A stretch of DNA of 25,789 bases from a virus: positions 1 through 25,789 of the IMG/VR virus record IMGVR_UViG_3300024255_000135; one strand, given 5' to 3'. This document shows positions 14,952 to 22,658 of the stretch, piece by piece. Under the pieces are notes generated by a model that saw nothing but the letters and a program-made list of their open reading frames with translations, was not told the origin of the DNA and searched no databases. The position numbers and the translations under genes are program-made. Numbering within the stretch: the first letter of the stretch is position 1; each line of letters opens with the position of its first letter.

Positions 14952-15617
14952 TCAGTTAGAGTCTGGTTCTAAAGCAATCCAATATGTAACAGGAATGCTC
15001 TTATTAGTGAAGCGGCTGATGAGACGCTTCGACATTACTACATCGTAGTCACCTTTGATGAGTTTCAGGTTCTCGACTTTCATGTTGAGGACAAATTCAT
15101 CATCAGTTTTCCCAACATTAATAGAGAAAGTATTTGATGTGTCATTCTCCTTATCGCGGACAACAACAGTAACATCAGTACCATCACCAATCACAGAAAA
15201 ATCTGGAAGTTGGTAGACAGCAGCAGCGCGAGTAAGACTTTGAATGTCTGATTCACTCAGAACAAAGTTTACATCTGCCGATGGGACTTTGATACCTTGG
15301 TCTGGTGCCTGCTTAATCAGACTTGAGTCAGCAAAGAAATACTTAATAGCAGAACGATTGTTCTTAATCTTTACATAATGATCGCTACCAAACTCCATGT
15401 CAGCACCACGCATCAGCGACATGCCACCAAGGAACTCATTAAGATCATAGATAGAAAAATTCTTAGGGAAAGTTTCTTCTACATCTGCTTCAGCAAGAAT
15501 ATTTTCTGCTACTGAAATGGTACGAATAGTATTTCCAGACTTCACGGAAATAGACTGGTTGATACCAGAGAAATTCTTAAGAAGATTGAAAGTATTTTCA
15601 GACAGTTTCATAGTCAT
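14952..15617 (-). CDS. 45: Sliding clamp (gp45-like)
   Basis: A 221-aa trimeric DNA clamp, the processivity factor of polymerase and the mobile enhancer of late transcription together with gp55. The N terminus MKLSENTFNLLKNFSGINQ and IYDLNEFLGGMSLM resemble T4 gp45 (MKLSKDT... and IYDLNGFLG). The C-terminal strand YWIALEPDS fits the end of T4 gp45 (VVALEADS). Two starts are possible: ATG at 15617, overlapping the previous stop by 4 bp, and ATG at 15611, which gives the T4-like MKLS start. No strong ribosome site is visible, so translational coupling to the upstream gene is likely. RegA repression is plausible from T4 but not shown here. Confidence 0.96.
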   Translation of the reverse strand: MTMKLSENTFNLLKNFSGINQSISVKSGNTIRTISVAENILAEADVEETFPKNFSIYDLNEFLGGMSLMRGADMEFGSDHYVKIKNNRSAIKYFFADSSLIKQAPDQGIKVPSADVNFVLSESDIQSLTRAAAVYQLPDFSVIGDGTDVTVVVRDKENDTSNTFSINVGKTDDEFVLNMKVENLKLIKGDYDVVMSKRLISRFTNKSIPVTYWIALEPDSN

Positions 15618-15895
15618 TGAGGATAGGTTTCGGTAATTTGGGATTTGTCTGAAAAGTGGAGTAGCAGTAATGCGTAGTGAAGGATCTTAATGATATCACG
15701 ACGGGCAGTGCCCTTACGATCATAGCGTGAAGCATACTTAAGGATGTTACTACGGCAGAATGCCTCAGCGTCTCCACATGATTCAATAAGATCTAACGTT
15801 TGAATACTGTCGTTACCAGCAGAATAATGTTGTCCATAGGTTCCTGAGATATAATCGCGCAACTCCTTGAGAAGCGCATCTTCATTGTATTTCAT
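15614..15895 (-). CDS. DUF3310-type small protein
   Basis: A 93-aa protein with the DUF3310 pattern: GQHYSAGNDSIQTLDLIES, then AEAFCRSNILKYASRYDRKGTARRDIIKILHYALLL. The family occurs in many phages and is sometimes labelled nucleotide-kinase-like; its activity is uncertain. The conserved features are the HYxxG and FCRxNILKYxxRYxxK segments. It sits between 46 and 45, the place where T4 has rpbA and 45.1/45.2. It starts 2 bp after the gene 46 stop and overlaps gene 45 by 4 bp. Confidence 0.8.
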   Translation of the reverse strand: MKYNEDALLKELRDYISGTYGQHYSAGNDSIQTLDLIESCGDAEAFCRSNILKYASRYDRKGTARRDIIKILHYALLLLHFSDKSQITETYPQ

Positions 15896-15897
15896 AA

Positions 15898-17625
15898 TTA
15901 GTCTCCATTAATCAATTGTTCCATTTTACTAAAATTTTTCACTTTGTCAAATTTGAGAACACGATCAAATTTCTCGACCATGTGTTCTCGGTGTGAGATA
16001 ATAAACAAATTGAGATCATTCGTGAAGTTCCTCAATATGAATGATAACTCATCAGTGCCCGTGCTGTCAAGTGAGCTGTCAAAGATCTCGTCCAGGACTA
16101 GAAGGTTGGTGTCTACACTGTTCTTGAGTTTAGCAACTGACCTCCAGGTTAGCATAAGAGCGATGTCAATGCGAGACTTCTCGCCCTCTGAGAACGATGC
16201 ATAACTAAAGTCGTCTCTGTAACGAGACTTGATAGTCTCTTCAAAACTCTCACTGAGTGTGAAGTTCACAAAGAAATCCATCTGCTGTAGGTACTGATTG
16301 ATGAGTTTATTCATCACTGGAAGATATCGTTTGATAATCCTAGTTTTAATACCAGTATCCTTCAGCAGATTAGCAGCAACATTAAAATAATCTTTGTTCT
16401 CTTTATGAGCGGCAAGGATACTTTCATAACCTACACGTTGATCGTTAAGGTTATTCAACTGCTCCTGCTCTTTACTAGAATCATTCTTACTATCCTGGAT
16501 AGTTTTAATTTCAGTTTCTAGTTCTTTGATCTGCTTATTCATATGATTGATCAGAGAATTATTCTTATCAATCACACTATAGTGTTTACGAATATCATCA
16601 GAAGTTTCTGTATATTCAGAAATTTGTCCCTTGACTTCATCTATCTGTTGCTCCAGTATTTCCCATGCCTGCTTGGTCTCTTTGATAGTATCGTTATTAC
16701 GATCTATCTTATCAGTCTTAAATGTTTCATCAAGATCTTGTTTGCAGGTGGGGCATTTATCATTCTTGGAATAAAAAATGTTTTCTTTCTCTAAGTTATT
16801 AACTTTAGTTTTAAATTTTACTTTAAATTCCTTTAAATTATCGTACTTATTAGAAAGTTTATCACCGTCAAATAATAGAGATTGTTTTTCTTTAATATAT
16901 TCGTTTGTATTATTATTTTCCTTGACTACATCCTCGCTTTGTGTAATGAGTTTACCGATTTTATCCTGCTTATACTCAATTAAGTTATCACTCTGTGTCT
17001 CAAGTTCCTTTATAAGTTCTTCTTGTGTCTCGATACGATGCTTCACTAAGTCAAGATCCTTTTCAGTGAAGCGAATATCATCATTTAATCGCTTCATGCG
17101 ATCTTTGAGATTAGTATTCATGGTAGAGAACACTTGAATATCTAAAAGATCCTCAATGATTTCACGACGTGATGCTATCGGCAACTGCATGAATGGAATG
17201 AACGTAGAAGATCCTAGAACAACGATCTGAGTAAACGATTTATAGTTAAGTTTGAGGATCGTTTGTTCTAGGAACTTCTGCTGATCTCCAGTAGCAGCAT
17301 CTTGGTTCAACATTTCTCCGTCAACATAAACCTCAAAGAGATTAGGTTTCATGCCACGGATAACTTTATATTTTTTATTGCCCTGAAAGAACTCAACTTC
17401 AATACGACAATCCTTGCCGTTAATAGTATTAACAAGTTGAGGTTTGTTAATCTTACGAAAGGGTTTATTGAATAAAACAAACGTAAGAGCATCTAGTAGG
17501 GTACTCTTACCAGCACCATTCTTACCAATGATCACATTATTGGTATGAGTATTGAGAGTTATCTCAGTAAAATTATTGCCACTAGATAAAAAGTTTTTAT
17601 AACGAATAGTTTCAAAAATAATCAT
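15898..17625 (-). CDS. 46: Recombination endonuclease subunit, SMC/Rad50-like (gp46)
   Basis: A 575-aa ATPase, partner of gp47, that resects DNA ends to make ssDNA for UvsX. The N terminus has Walker A IGKNGAGKSTLLDAL (near 37-51). A long coiled coil is broken at its middle by the zinc hook KCPTCKQDLD (CxxC). The C-terminal lobe has the signature SFSEGEKSRIDIALML, Walker B LLVLDEIFDS and the ISHRE switch. I chose the start MIIFETIRYKNFLSSG (17625) because it begins the conserved Rad50 strand; a longer frame from 17700 would add 25 residues unlike the family and overlap most of the DUF3110 gene's end. It overlaps that gene by 14 bp. Confidence 0.96.
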   Translation of the reverse strand: MIIFETIRYKNFLSSGNNFTEITLNTHTNNVIIGKNGAGKSTLLDALTFVLFNKPFRKINKPQLVNTINGKDCRIEVEFFQGNKKYKVIRGMKPNLFEVYVDGEMLNQDAATGDQQKFLEQTILKLNYKSFTQIVVLGSSTFIPFMQLPIASRREIIEDLLDIQVFSTMNTNLKDRMKRLNDDIRFTEKDLDLVKHRIETQEELIKELETQSDNLIEYKQDKIGKLITQSEDVVKENNNTNEYIKEKQSLLFDGDKLSNKYDNLKEFKVKFKTKVNNLEKENIFYSKNDKCPTCKQDLDETFKTDKIDRNNDTIKETKQAWEILEQQIDEVKGQISEYTETSDDIRKHYSVIDKNNSLINHMNKQIKELETEIKTIQDSKNDSSKEQEQLNNLNDQRVGYESILAAHKENKDYFNVAANLLKDTGIKTRIIKRYLPVMNKLINQYLQQMDFFVNFTLSESFEETIKSRYRDDFSYASFSEGEKSRIDIALMLTWRSVAKLKNSVDTNLLVLDEIFDSSLDSTGTDELSFILRNFTNDLNLFIISHREHMVEKFDRVLKFDKVKNFSKMEQLINGD

Positions 17626-17881
17626 GGTGTGATGGTGGAATAATAAGTTCGTCTGGAGCAACAACAGTATATTTGTAACCTGTGCTTTCACACATTTCAA
17701 TCATTGATTCGCTGTCTACTTCAACTGGTGCCATCGAAGGAAAATCATCTGCTTCAAGTAGAACAGCAAATCGTTCAGCATCCTCTATTTCACTAAAGAG
17801 CAAAAGAATTCTTTCATTCTTACTGTTTGAAACAGCATACGCTCCTTCAGTTTCCTTTCCTCTAAGACACAGTATATACAT
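17612..17881 (-). CDS. DUF3110 family protein
   Basis: An 89-aa protein with the DUF3110 pattern known from cyanobacteria and plastid lineages: a first strand VYILCL-like, then NERILLLFSEIEDAERFAVLLEADDFPSMAPVEVD, then a second half with VDSESMIEMCESTGYKYTVV. The EDAxRxAxLLEAxDFP segment is the diagnostic part. The function is unknown; the ferredoxin-like layout suggests a small binding or regulatory domain. It lies between 47 and 46, sharing a TAATG with the gene 47 stop and overlapping 46 by 14 bp. It is a good pointer to a cyanobacterial host. Confidence 0.85.
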   Translation of the reverse strand: MYILCLRGKETEGAYAVSNSKNERILLLFSEIEDAERFAVLLEADDFPSMAPVEVDSESMIEMCESTGYKYTVVAPDELIIPPSHHDYF

Positions 17882-18927
17882 TATACCACCTCTAGTGCCT
17901 CCACGTAAAGAGACTTCATAATCTCTTTCAATTTACCACTATCCAAATTTGTATTAAGTTCTTCAATATATTTCTCTAAAATAGTTAAGGTATCCTCATG
18001 TTCCAATTGAATATCTTCATCCTCACTTTCTTCAGTAGAGAAGTCCTCAATAATCTTAAGATCTAATGTGACATCCTGTAAAGAATTGATAAGATAATCA
18101 AACGCAGTGTAATCAGTTTTATTTTCTACAACAACTTTTACTACAGTATCTTTATACTTTTCAACATCTAAGTCATAATATTCATTTTTAGTATCATCAT
18201 AAAATATTTTATGAAACATTTCGTAAGGATTTTTAATATACTGTAACTTTAAAGTTTCAGTATCAAAGATATAAAATCCACGTTCATCAGCATAATCATT
18301 CCAATACATCTGATAAGAGTTTCCAAGATACTTAAAGTTTCCTTTCTGACTCTTAGTATGGAAATGACCAGACATTACCAGTTCAAATTTAGAAAACTCA
18401 TTAGTACTACGACCATGATTACAGACATAAGTAGGATTAGTTTTAAATCCTTCCATCTCTAAATGACCTAGGACTACTTCAGCATCTGTGTCATGTAGGA
18501 TATTAACACTCTGCTCTTCGTTCTGATCACATATCCATGGCAGATAAACCATCTTACGCCCGTCTAGGATGACCTCAGAGGGTTCTGAATATACATTTAG
18601 GTTAGAATACTCCTGAAGTAAACTCTCTAACGAGTTGATCTCCAGAGTGTTCTTATAGAAGGCATCATGATTACCGACCATCATATCCATAGTAATACCC
18701 ATCTCCTCTAGGGGGTTGAAGATATTATTCCTCGCCCAATTAAGAGACCAGAAATCTATGTTACGACGGATATCAAACACATCACCCAAGTGGATGACGT
18801 GCTTAATTTTTTTCTTTTTTAATGTAGGAAAGAAAACATCATTATAAAATTTTAGAAAGTAATCATGGTAGTCTTGATTACCTTTCTTAAATCCATAATG
18901 AGTATCAGTAATCAGGGCAACTTTCAT
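17881..18927 (-). CDS. 47: Recombination endonuclease subunit, SbcD/Mre11-like (gp47)
   Basis: A 348-aa calcineurin-like metallophosphoesterase, the nuclease partner of gp46. The five phosphodiesterase motifs are visible: ITDTHYGFK (D-x-H), HVIHLGDVFDIR (GD), MVGNHDAFY (GNHD), VVLGHLEMEGF, and MSGHFHTKS (GHxH). The C-terminal 110 residues include the part that binds the gp46 coiled-coil base. Length is like T4 gp47 (339 aa). Together the complex chews back ends for recombination-dependent replication and host DNA breakdown. Its ATG overlaps the gene 55 stop by 4 bp. Confidence 0.97.
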   Translation of the reverse strand: MKVALITDTHYGFKKGNQDYHDYFLKFYNDVFFPTLKKKKIKHVIHLGDVFDIRRNIDFWSLNWARNNIFNPLEEMGITMDMMVGNHDAFYKNTLEINSLESLLQEYSNLNVYSEPSEVILDGRKMVYLPWICDQNEEQSVNILHDTDAEVVLGHLEMEGFKTNPTYVCNHGRSTNEFSKFELVMSGHFHTKSQKGNFKYLGNSYQMYWNDYADERGFYIFDTETLKLQYIKNPYEMFHKIFYDDTKNEYYDLDVEKYKDTVVKVVVENKTDYTAFDYLINSLQDVTLDLKIIEDFSTEESEDEDIQLEHEDTLTILEKYIEELNTNLDSGKLKEIMKSLYVEALEVV

Positions 18928-19400
18928 TTTCTAGTTTTCTGCTCGATGTTCTGTTTGATACTATTGTATTCTGAAGAGGAGTAATTCAGTTCATTCTTAT
19001 CAGCATGGAGAACTTCATCGTATCCAGAACGCTCAAGAATTTTGCTTTTAATTTCTAGCTGCTTCTTTTCTTTTTGAATTCTTCTCAAGAATGCATAGTA
19101 AATAATCTGAGTAAAGTATGCAAAAGGATTACCACGGTTAGGATCAAAGTTATCGATGTACTGAACACAGTTCTCAATACCATCTGAGATCATGTCCTCA
19201 CGGAAAGGATAGTTGATGAAGTTAGGACGGTAGGACAGATGCTGTGCGATCTTCAAGAAGCACTCACCGATGTAATTCGGTATCCTAGGGCGTTCGGTCT
19301 CTTCTGTCAAGGCTCTTTCAACTTTGATCTTATACTCGGAGAGTGCTGCCAAGAATTCTTTATTATCTACATAATGTTCTGGCTTTTTTTTGATTCTCAT
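18924..19400 (-). CDS. 55: Late sigma factor (gp55-like)
   Basis: A 158-aa sigma70-family member that directs host RNA polymerase to TATAAATA late promoters. Region 2-like sequence is visible in PFREDMISDGIENCVQYIDNFDPNRGNPFAYFTQIIYYAFLRRIQKEKKQ (residues about 70-119), with the aromatic and basic residues used for core binding and -10 melting. There is no region 4, as in T4 gp55 (185 aa). Late promoter octamers found before genes 22, 23 and others in this window are its likely targets. Expression probably comes from the sigma70-type promoter 35 bp upstream. The ATG has no clear Shine-Dalgarno; a 12-bp palindrome occupies that place. Confidence 0.94.
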   Translation of the reverse strand: MRIKKKPEHYVDNKEFLAALSEYKIKVERALTEETERPRIPNYIGECFLKIAQHLSYRPNFINYPFREDMISDGIENCVQYIDNFDPNRGNPFAYFTQIIYYAFLRRIQKEKKQLEIKSKILERSGYDEVLHADKNELNYSSSEYNSIKQNIEQKTRK

Positions 19401-19403
19401 TTT

Positions 19404-19415
19404 GACACATGTGTC
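19404..19415. repeat. 12-bp perfect palindrome at the gene 55 start
   Basis: GACACATGTGTC is identical to its reverse complement and ends 3 bases before the gene 55 ATG, between the promoter and the start codon. It may be an operator for a repressor dimer or an RNA hairpin over the ribosome site. Its partner is unknown. Confidence 0.5.
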
Positions 19416-19434
19416 CTATACTATTTGTACTTAC

Positions 19435-19462
19435 ATTATAACATACTTTAAGAGCTTGACAA
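19435..19462 (-). promoter_or_regulatory. Sigma70-type promoter for the 55-47-46-45-44 run
   Basis: On the minus strand TTGTCA (19462-19457), a 16-bp spacer and a perfect TATAAT (19440-19435). Transcription would begin near 19428, about 28 bases before the gene 55 ATG. This is the best host-type promoter in the window and would express the late sigma and clamp genes early. Confidence 0.7.
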
Positions 19463-19484
19463 CATTAGGTTTTATCTGTAGAAT
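19456..19484 (+). promoter_or_regulatory. Opposing sigma70-type promoter on the plus strand
   Basis: TTGACA (19456-19461), a 17-bp spacer and TAGAAT (19479-19484). Its -35 overlaps the -35 of the minus-strand gene 55 promoter. It would drive RNA antisense to the small gene at 19517 and to uvsW, since no plus-strand gene follows. No RNA data are available. Confidence 0.4.
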
Positions 19485-19516
19485 AACTCTGTAAGGGTTC
19501 AAGAGTCAGAGTAGCT

Positions 19517-19930
19517 TTAATACTTATTGAATAGATCTTCAAACAATATTCTAGCATCATCAACTGATGCGCGATACCCTTGATATTTTTTTTGTGTTGA
19601 TCTTCTTTTAATTTTTTTATGAAACTCTTTTTCGTGACCGTTGATTTCAGTAACTGCTTTCTTATAATGAGAAAGTCCAGGTTCAATAAGTTCGTTGATA
19701 GTTACAATTTTAGTATCATCTATAAAAAAGAAATTGTCTGTCGTTGATTTAATCCATTTAGATAATTTTAATCCAGATGCTTTCACATCTTCAAATAGAT
19801 CTTCTAATGCACTCATGTCCTCTAGCAGTAAAGGATTATTGACTATTAGACCTTCATCATGAACTTCAACGAAAGCAACAATTTCTTCTCCAGTCATTAA
19901 TTTGATTGAGGCGAAGAATTTATCATTCAT
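19517..19930 (-). CDS. Small Sm-like-looking protein, copy 4 with extended tail (137 aa)
   Basis: Fourth member of the small family: ASIKLMTGEEIVAFVEV, then GLIVNNPLLLEDM, LSKWIKST, and KIVTINELIEPGLSHYKKAV. Between the second and third elements it has an insertion (ALEDLFEDVKASG). After the shared core comes a basic tail, EFHKKIKRRSTQKKYQGYR, then VDDARILFEDLFNKY. The basic tail would suit nucleic-acid binding. It overlaps the uvsW stop by 4 bp and is the last gene before the gene 55 promoter. Fold and role are inference. Confidence 0.85.
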   Translation of the reverse strand: MNDKFFASIKLMTGEEIVAFVEVHDEGLIVNNPLLLEDMSALEDLFEDVKASGLKLSKWIKSTTDNFFFIDDTKIVTINELIEPGLSHYKKAVTEINGHEKEFHKKIKRRSTQKKYQGYRASVDDARILFEDLFNKY

Positions 19931-21399
19931 TTTTTTATGTTTACGGGGATGATTTCATAATTAAATTGCTCCTCATTGTAAACTTTAATTCTTTCCTTTA
20001 AATGATTGAGGGTATAGTTAATGTAACTTCCTCTAGAAAAATCATCTGCAATGTCATAAAGTACTGCTTGTGATTTGTTATCTCCTTTACGCAGAACCCT
20101 ACCAATTGATTGCAAATTTCTAATCCTAGATTTGCTGGGAGAAGCAAAAATAATGTTATGTAGATTTTTAATGTTGATACCAGTAGAGAAGGTTCCGTAG
20201 GAAGCAATGATAACGCAGTTATCATTTACCTCTGCTAACTGTCTGATGTTTTCACGTTCCGATGCTTCCACACCACCATGAACAAAGAAAACTTTCTTGG
20301 TATCTCCGATACTATTATTTATCAGATCAAAAAGTGGTTCACCATGTTTCTCGACATAGTTGAATAGGACTAGAGTATTTCCTTTCAGATCGGATACTAA
20401 ATTTTTAACGAATACATTTCTCTTATCATGTGTTACAATGTATTCCATCTCATCTTGATAGTTCGCAAACTTATACGATTCATGTTTGAGTGTAAGAATT
20501 TTAATTTTAAGTTGCGTCAACTGATCGCGTTGCATTAACTCAGTTGTACTTGTAACTCTATCTGAGACACCGAACAACCCTTCTAATACTAGGCGATGGG
20601 TTTTAGTTCCATCTAAAGTTCCTGTAAATCCGATGCGATACTTAGCCTCATGAAGTTTAGTCATGATACTAGTGAGAGACTTTGCTTTAAATGTATGGCA
20701 TTCGTCTCCGATCACAGCAGTATACGAATCAAAATATTTCTTGGGAAGTTTATAGATGGACTGCCATGTAGTAATGACTACAGGAGCATCAGATACTTTC
20801 GCTTCACCTTGATAGATCTTATGGCAATACTCTTCAGGGTTCCATCCATAGTCTTCAAAGTCTTTGAATAACTGTGTGACTAGTGATATACTAGGAACGA
20901 TAATTAAAGTTTTAAGATTAGCAGCAGTGAAAAATCTCACTAGTGCATAGATCATAAAAGATTTGCCAGACCCTGTAGGTGATAGGATAATCTTTCTATA
21001 ATTTCTCAGTGCTTTGAATACAGCATTGTACTGATAGTCTCTGGGTTTAATCGCAGTTCCTTCAGTGAGATAGTTTAGATACTCCCTTACTGTCTCTGGC
21101 AGAATATCTGGATCGCGATCAGCGGGTTTACCATAATATTCATTGTCTTTTAGAGAACAAGTATACTCTCGTTCATCCGCCCATTCAAAAAGATATGTAA
21201 GAAGTCCGATATAAAGTTGACCGTTACCAGGACTAAACAAACGAATTTTTCCATCCCACATTCTGTTCTTAAACTGCGGCATGAACTTTGCATCAGGAAC
21301 TTCAAAAGTAAAATACTCACTCAGTTCCTGCTTAATATATGGTTCGCAATCAATCTGAAGATAGACTTCATTTCTTTTGCTGATAACAATGTCTGCCAT
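19927..21399 (-). CDS. uvsW: UvsW DNA/RNA helicase
   Basis: A 490-aa superfamily 2 helicase that in T4 remodels branched DNA, reverses forks and removes R-loops, moving replication from origins to recombination. Motifs: Q/I LSPTGSGKSFMIYAL (Walker A), Ia LIIVPSISLV, II VIGDECHTFKAKS (DECH), III GFTGTLDG, IV LVLFNYVEKH, V ASYGTFSTGINIKNL, VI QSIGRVLRKGDNKS. The N-terminal 100 residues hold the small UvsW substrate domain. Length is like T4 UvsW. It shares one base with uvsY (TAATG), keeping the uvsY-uvsW pair. Confidence 0.97.
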   Translation of the reverse strand: MADIVISKRNEVYLQIDCEPYIKQELSEYFTFEVPDAKFMPQFKNRMWDGKIRLFSPGNGQLYIGLLTYLFEWADEREYTCSLKDNEYYGKPADRDPDILPETVREYLNYLTEGTAIKPRDYQYNAVFKALRNYRKIILSPTGSGKSFMIYALVRFFTAANLKTLIIVPSISLVTQLFKDFEDYGWNPEEYCHKIYQGEAKVSDAPVVITTWQSIYKLPKKYFDSYTAVIGDECHTFKAKSLTSIMTKLHEAKYRIGFTGTLDGTKTHRLVLEGLFGVSDRVTSTTELMQRDQLTQLKIKILTLKHESYKFANYQDEMEYIVTHDKRNVFVKNLVSDLKGNTLVLFNYVEKHGEPLFDLINNSIGDTKKVFFVHGGVEASERENIRQLAEVNDNCVIIASYGTFSTGINIKNLHNIIFASPSKSRIRNLQSIGRVLRKGDNKSQAVLYDIADDFSRGSYINYTLNHLKERIKVYNEEQFNYEIIPVNIKK

Positions 21400-21827
21400 T
21401 ACCTAATACCTTCAATAAATGATTTCCATTCAATGGCGTTTTTAATTTGATATGATCTAGTGTTTATCATTCTGATAACACTCTCAAGATATTCGATAAT
21501 AATATCGTACATATCTATCTTTAATTGTAAATCTTTGATGTGAGGATCAGATTCGATATACATTGTCAAATCTGATTTAAGAAGTTTTAGGTCAAACGGA
21601 TTTTCCCTATAATCTTCTGGGTCTCCTTTACCTGAATAATATTCAAACTTGCGGCGGGTGAGTTGCTTTAAGTTTCCTGCTGCTTGTTTCTTTTTAAATC
21701 TGTACTCTGAAAAAATTTTAAAATATTTTGAATGTAGTTGTGGAATACTGAGTGAAGCAGTATCTAATTCAACAGGATCAATTTTTGCATCCTGTTCCCA
21801 CATCGCTTGGATTTCATCAAAAGTCAT
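21399..21827 (-). CDS. uvsY: UvsY recombination mediator
   Basis: A 142-aa protein matching T4 UvsY (137 aa), which loads UvsX onto ssDNA covered by gp32. Visible family features are the N-terminal MTFDEIQAMWEQDAKIDP, the basic segment RFKKKQAAGNLKQLTRRKFEYYSGK that binds ssDNA, and a C-terminal amphipathic helix (IIIEYLESVIRMINTRSYQIKNAIEW) that forms the hexamer. It follows the tail-tube-like gene with a one-base overlap and precedes uvsW. Confidence 0.95.
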   Translation of the reverse strand: MTFDEIQAMWEQDAKIDPVELDTASLSIPQLHSKYFKIFSEYRFKKKQAAGNLKQLTRRKFEYYSGKGDPEDYRENPFDLKLLKSDLTMYIESDPHIKDLQLKIDMYDIIIEYLESVIRMINTRSYQIKNAIEWKSFIEGIR

Positions 21828-22342
21828 TAACTAATCACTGTGCCATCATACTTAATTCTATATATGAGATATTTAAAGGTGACTGTTGCGGTAACATATT
21901 GCACTCCGGTCTCAGTAGAATCGAATACTACAGGTGACAATGATACAGGCCATGCATCATCATATTCAATTACAAGATTGGATTGCCAATTACTATTTAA
22001 AATTTCTAATACAATCTGACCTTCGATTGGATCTTTATCTGTGTCATACTGTTCTGCCAAACCAGTCTTCTTTAACCACTTGTGAATAGTGGCATAGTTT
22101 GACATATCTTCATCAATCAAAAACTTAACTGTCAGATCTTCAAATTCTGTTTCAGTTCCAGCAATCGAATAATCTCTGAAAGGATTAGGTACTGTGATGT
22201 CAGTAATTCTGATGCCTGGGATATCAACTGATTGACATAAAAATGATACCTTAGGAAATTTTAAAACCGATAGTTTAAATCCTTGAGGTGCCAAATAATT
22301 TGCATTATCAATTTTATCAACCAACCAATTTGCCTGGGTCAT
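21827..22342 (-). CDS. Tail-tube-like virion protein (gp19 superfamily; gp3 position)
   Basis: A 171-aa protein that looks like the T4 gp19 tail-tube fold family: an N-terminal NYLAPQGFKLSVLKFPKVSFLCQSVDIPGI, then PNPFRDYSIAGTETEFEDLTVKFLIDEDMSNYATIHKWL, and C-terminal strands ATVTFKYLIYRI. Such proteins stack as hexameric rings in contractile tails. Between 23 and uvsY, cyanophages usually carry a gene labelled gp3 (tail completion), so this may be that gene; the sequence itself supports the tube fold more than the exact name. A TCTAAATA late-like sequence lies 22 bp upstream. It begins after a terminator, so it starts its own unit. Confidence 0.65.
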   Translation of the reverse strand: MTQANWLVDKIDNANYLAPQGFKLSVLKFPKVSFLCQSVDIPGIRITDITVPNPFRDYSIAGTETEFEDLTVKFLIDEDMSNYATIHKWLKKTGLAEQYDTDKDPIEGQIVLEILNSNWQSNLVIEYDDAWPVSLSPVVFDSTETGVQYVTATVTFKYLIYRIKYDGTVIS

Positions 22343-22363
22343 TTTAGTAATATACCTTTTAAA

Positions 22364-22371
22364 TATTTAGA
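22364..22371 (-). promoter_or_regulatory. Possible late promoter TCTAAATA
   Basis: One mismatch from TATAAATA on the minus strand, 22 bp before the ATG at 22342, directly after a terminator where a new promoter is needed. Confidence 0.35.
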
Positions 22372-22372
22372 T

Positions 22373-22396
22373 AAAAAAAGACCCCTTGCGGGGTCT
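22373..22396 (-). terminator. Terminator after the twin-CX3C gene
   Basis: On the minus strand AGACCCC-GCAA-GGGGTCT followed by seven T: a 7-bp stem with a GNRA-type loop. Its stem and T run are almost identical to those of the gene 23 terminator. Confidence 0.9.
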
Positions 22397-22407
22397 CGTA
22401 TATTCTG

Positions 22408-22581
22408 TTAACTTAAAATGGTTCTACATACTCGTTTACATTTACTTTGGTCTAATGAATCACATTCAATTAAACACTCATAGTAGTCATTAAGTTTTTG
22501 ATATTCAACCTCCGCTCGATCTACTGACTTTTCAAAATGTTTCCATCCAGCTAGTTGACCTCTCGATAATAGATTGTGCAT
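22408..22581 (-). CDS. 57-aa twin-CX3C small protein
   Basis: A short gene with a near-ideal ribosome site, GGAGG, 4 bases before the ATG. The protein starts MHNLLSRGQLAGWKHFEKSV, continues with a charged helix, and ends with YYECLIECD...SKCKRVCRTIL. The cysteines form CX3C-7 residues-CX3C (C36, C40, C48, C52), the pattern of helical hairpins held by two disulfides or a metal. Codon use and the strong ribosome site support a real gene. It is alone between two terminators, with a possible sigma70-type promoter 70 bases upstream. Similar short cyanophage proteins may exist; I assign no function. Confidence 0.78.
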   Translation of the reverse strand: MHNLLSRGQLAGWKHFEKSVDRAEVEYQKLNDYYECLIECDSLDQSKCKRVCRTILS

Positions 22582-22658
22582 ATTGCCTCCATGTAATTTT
22601 CAAAAAGCATAATCAAAAAGAAGGGTTCATGTGTTACCTAACAATTCTACTAGTATGT

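Noticed and set aside
17626-17700. A 25-residue N-terminal extension of gene 46
   Set aside because: The extension is hydrophobic and unlike Rad50 N termini, lies inside the DUF3110 coding region, and the ATG at 17625 gives the conserved start.
19497-19510. GGGTTCAAGAG, like a tRNA T-arm
   Set aside because: No acceptor stem, anticodon arm or CCA-adjacent pairing could be built on either strand.
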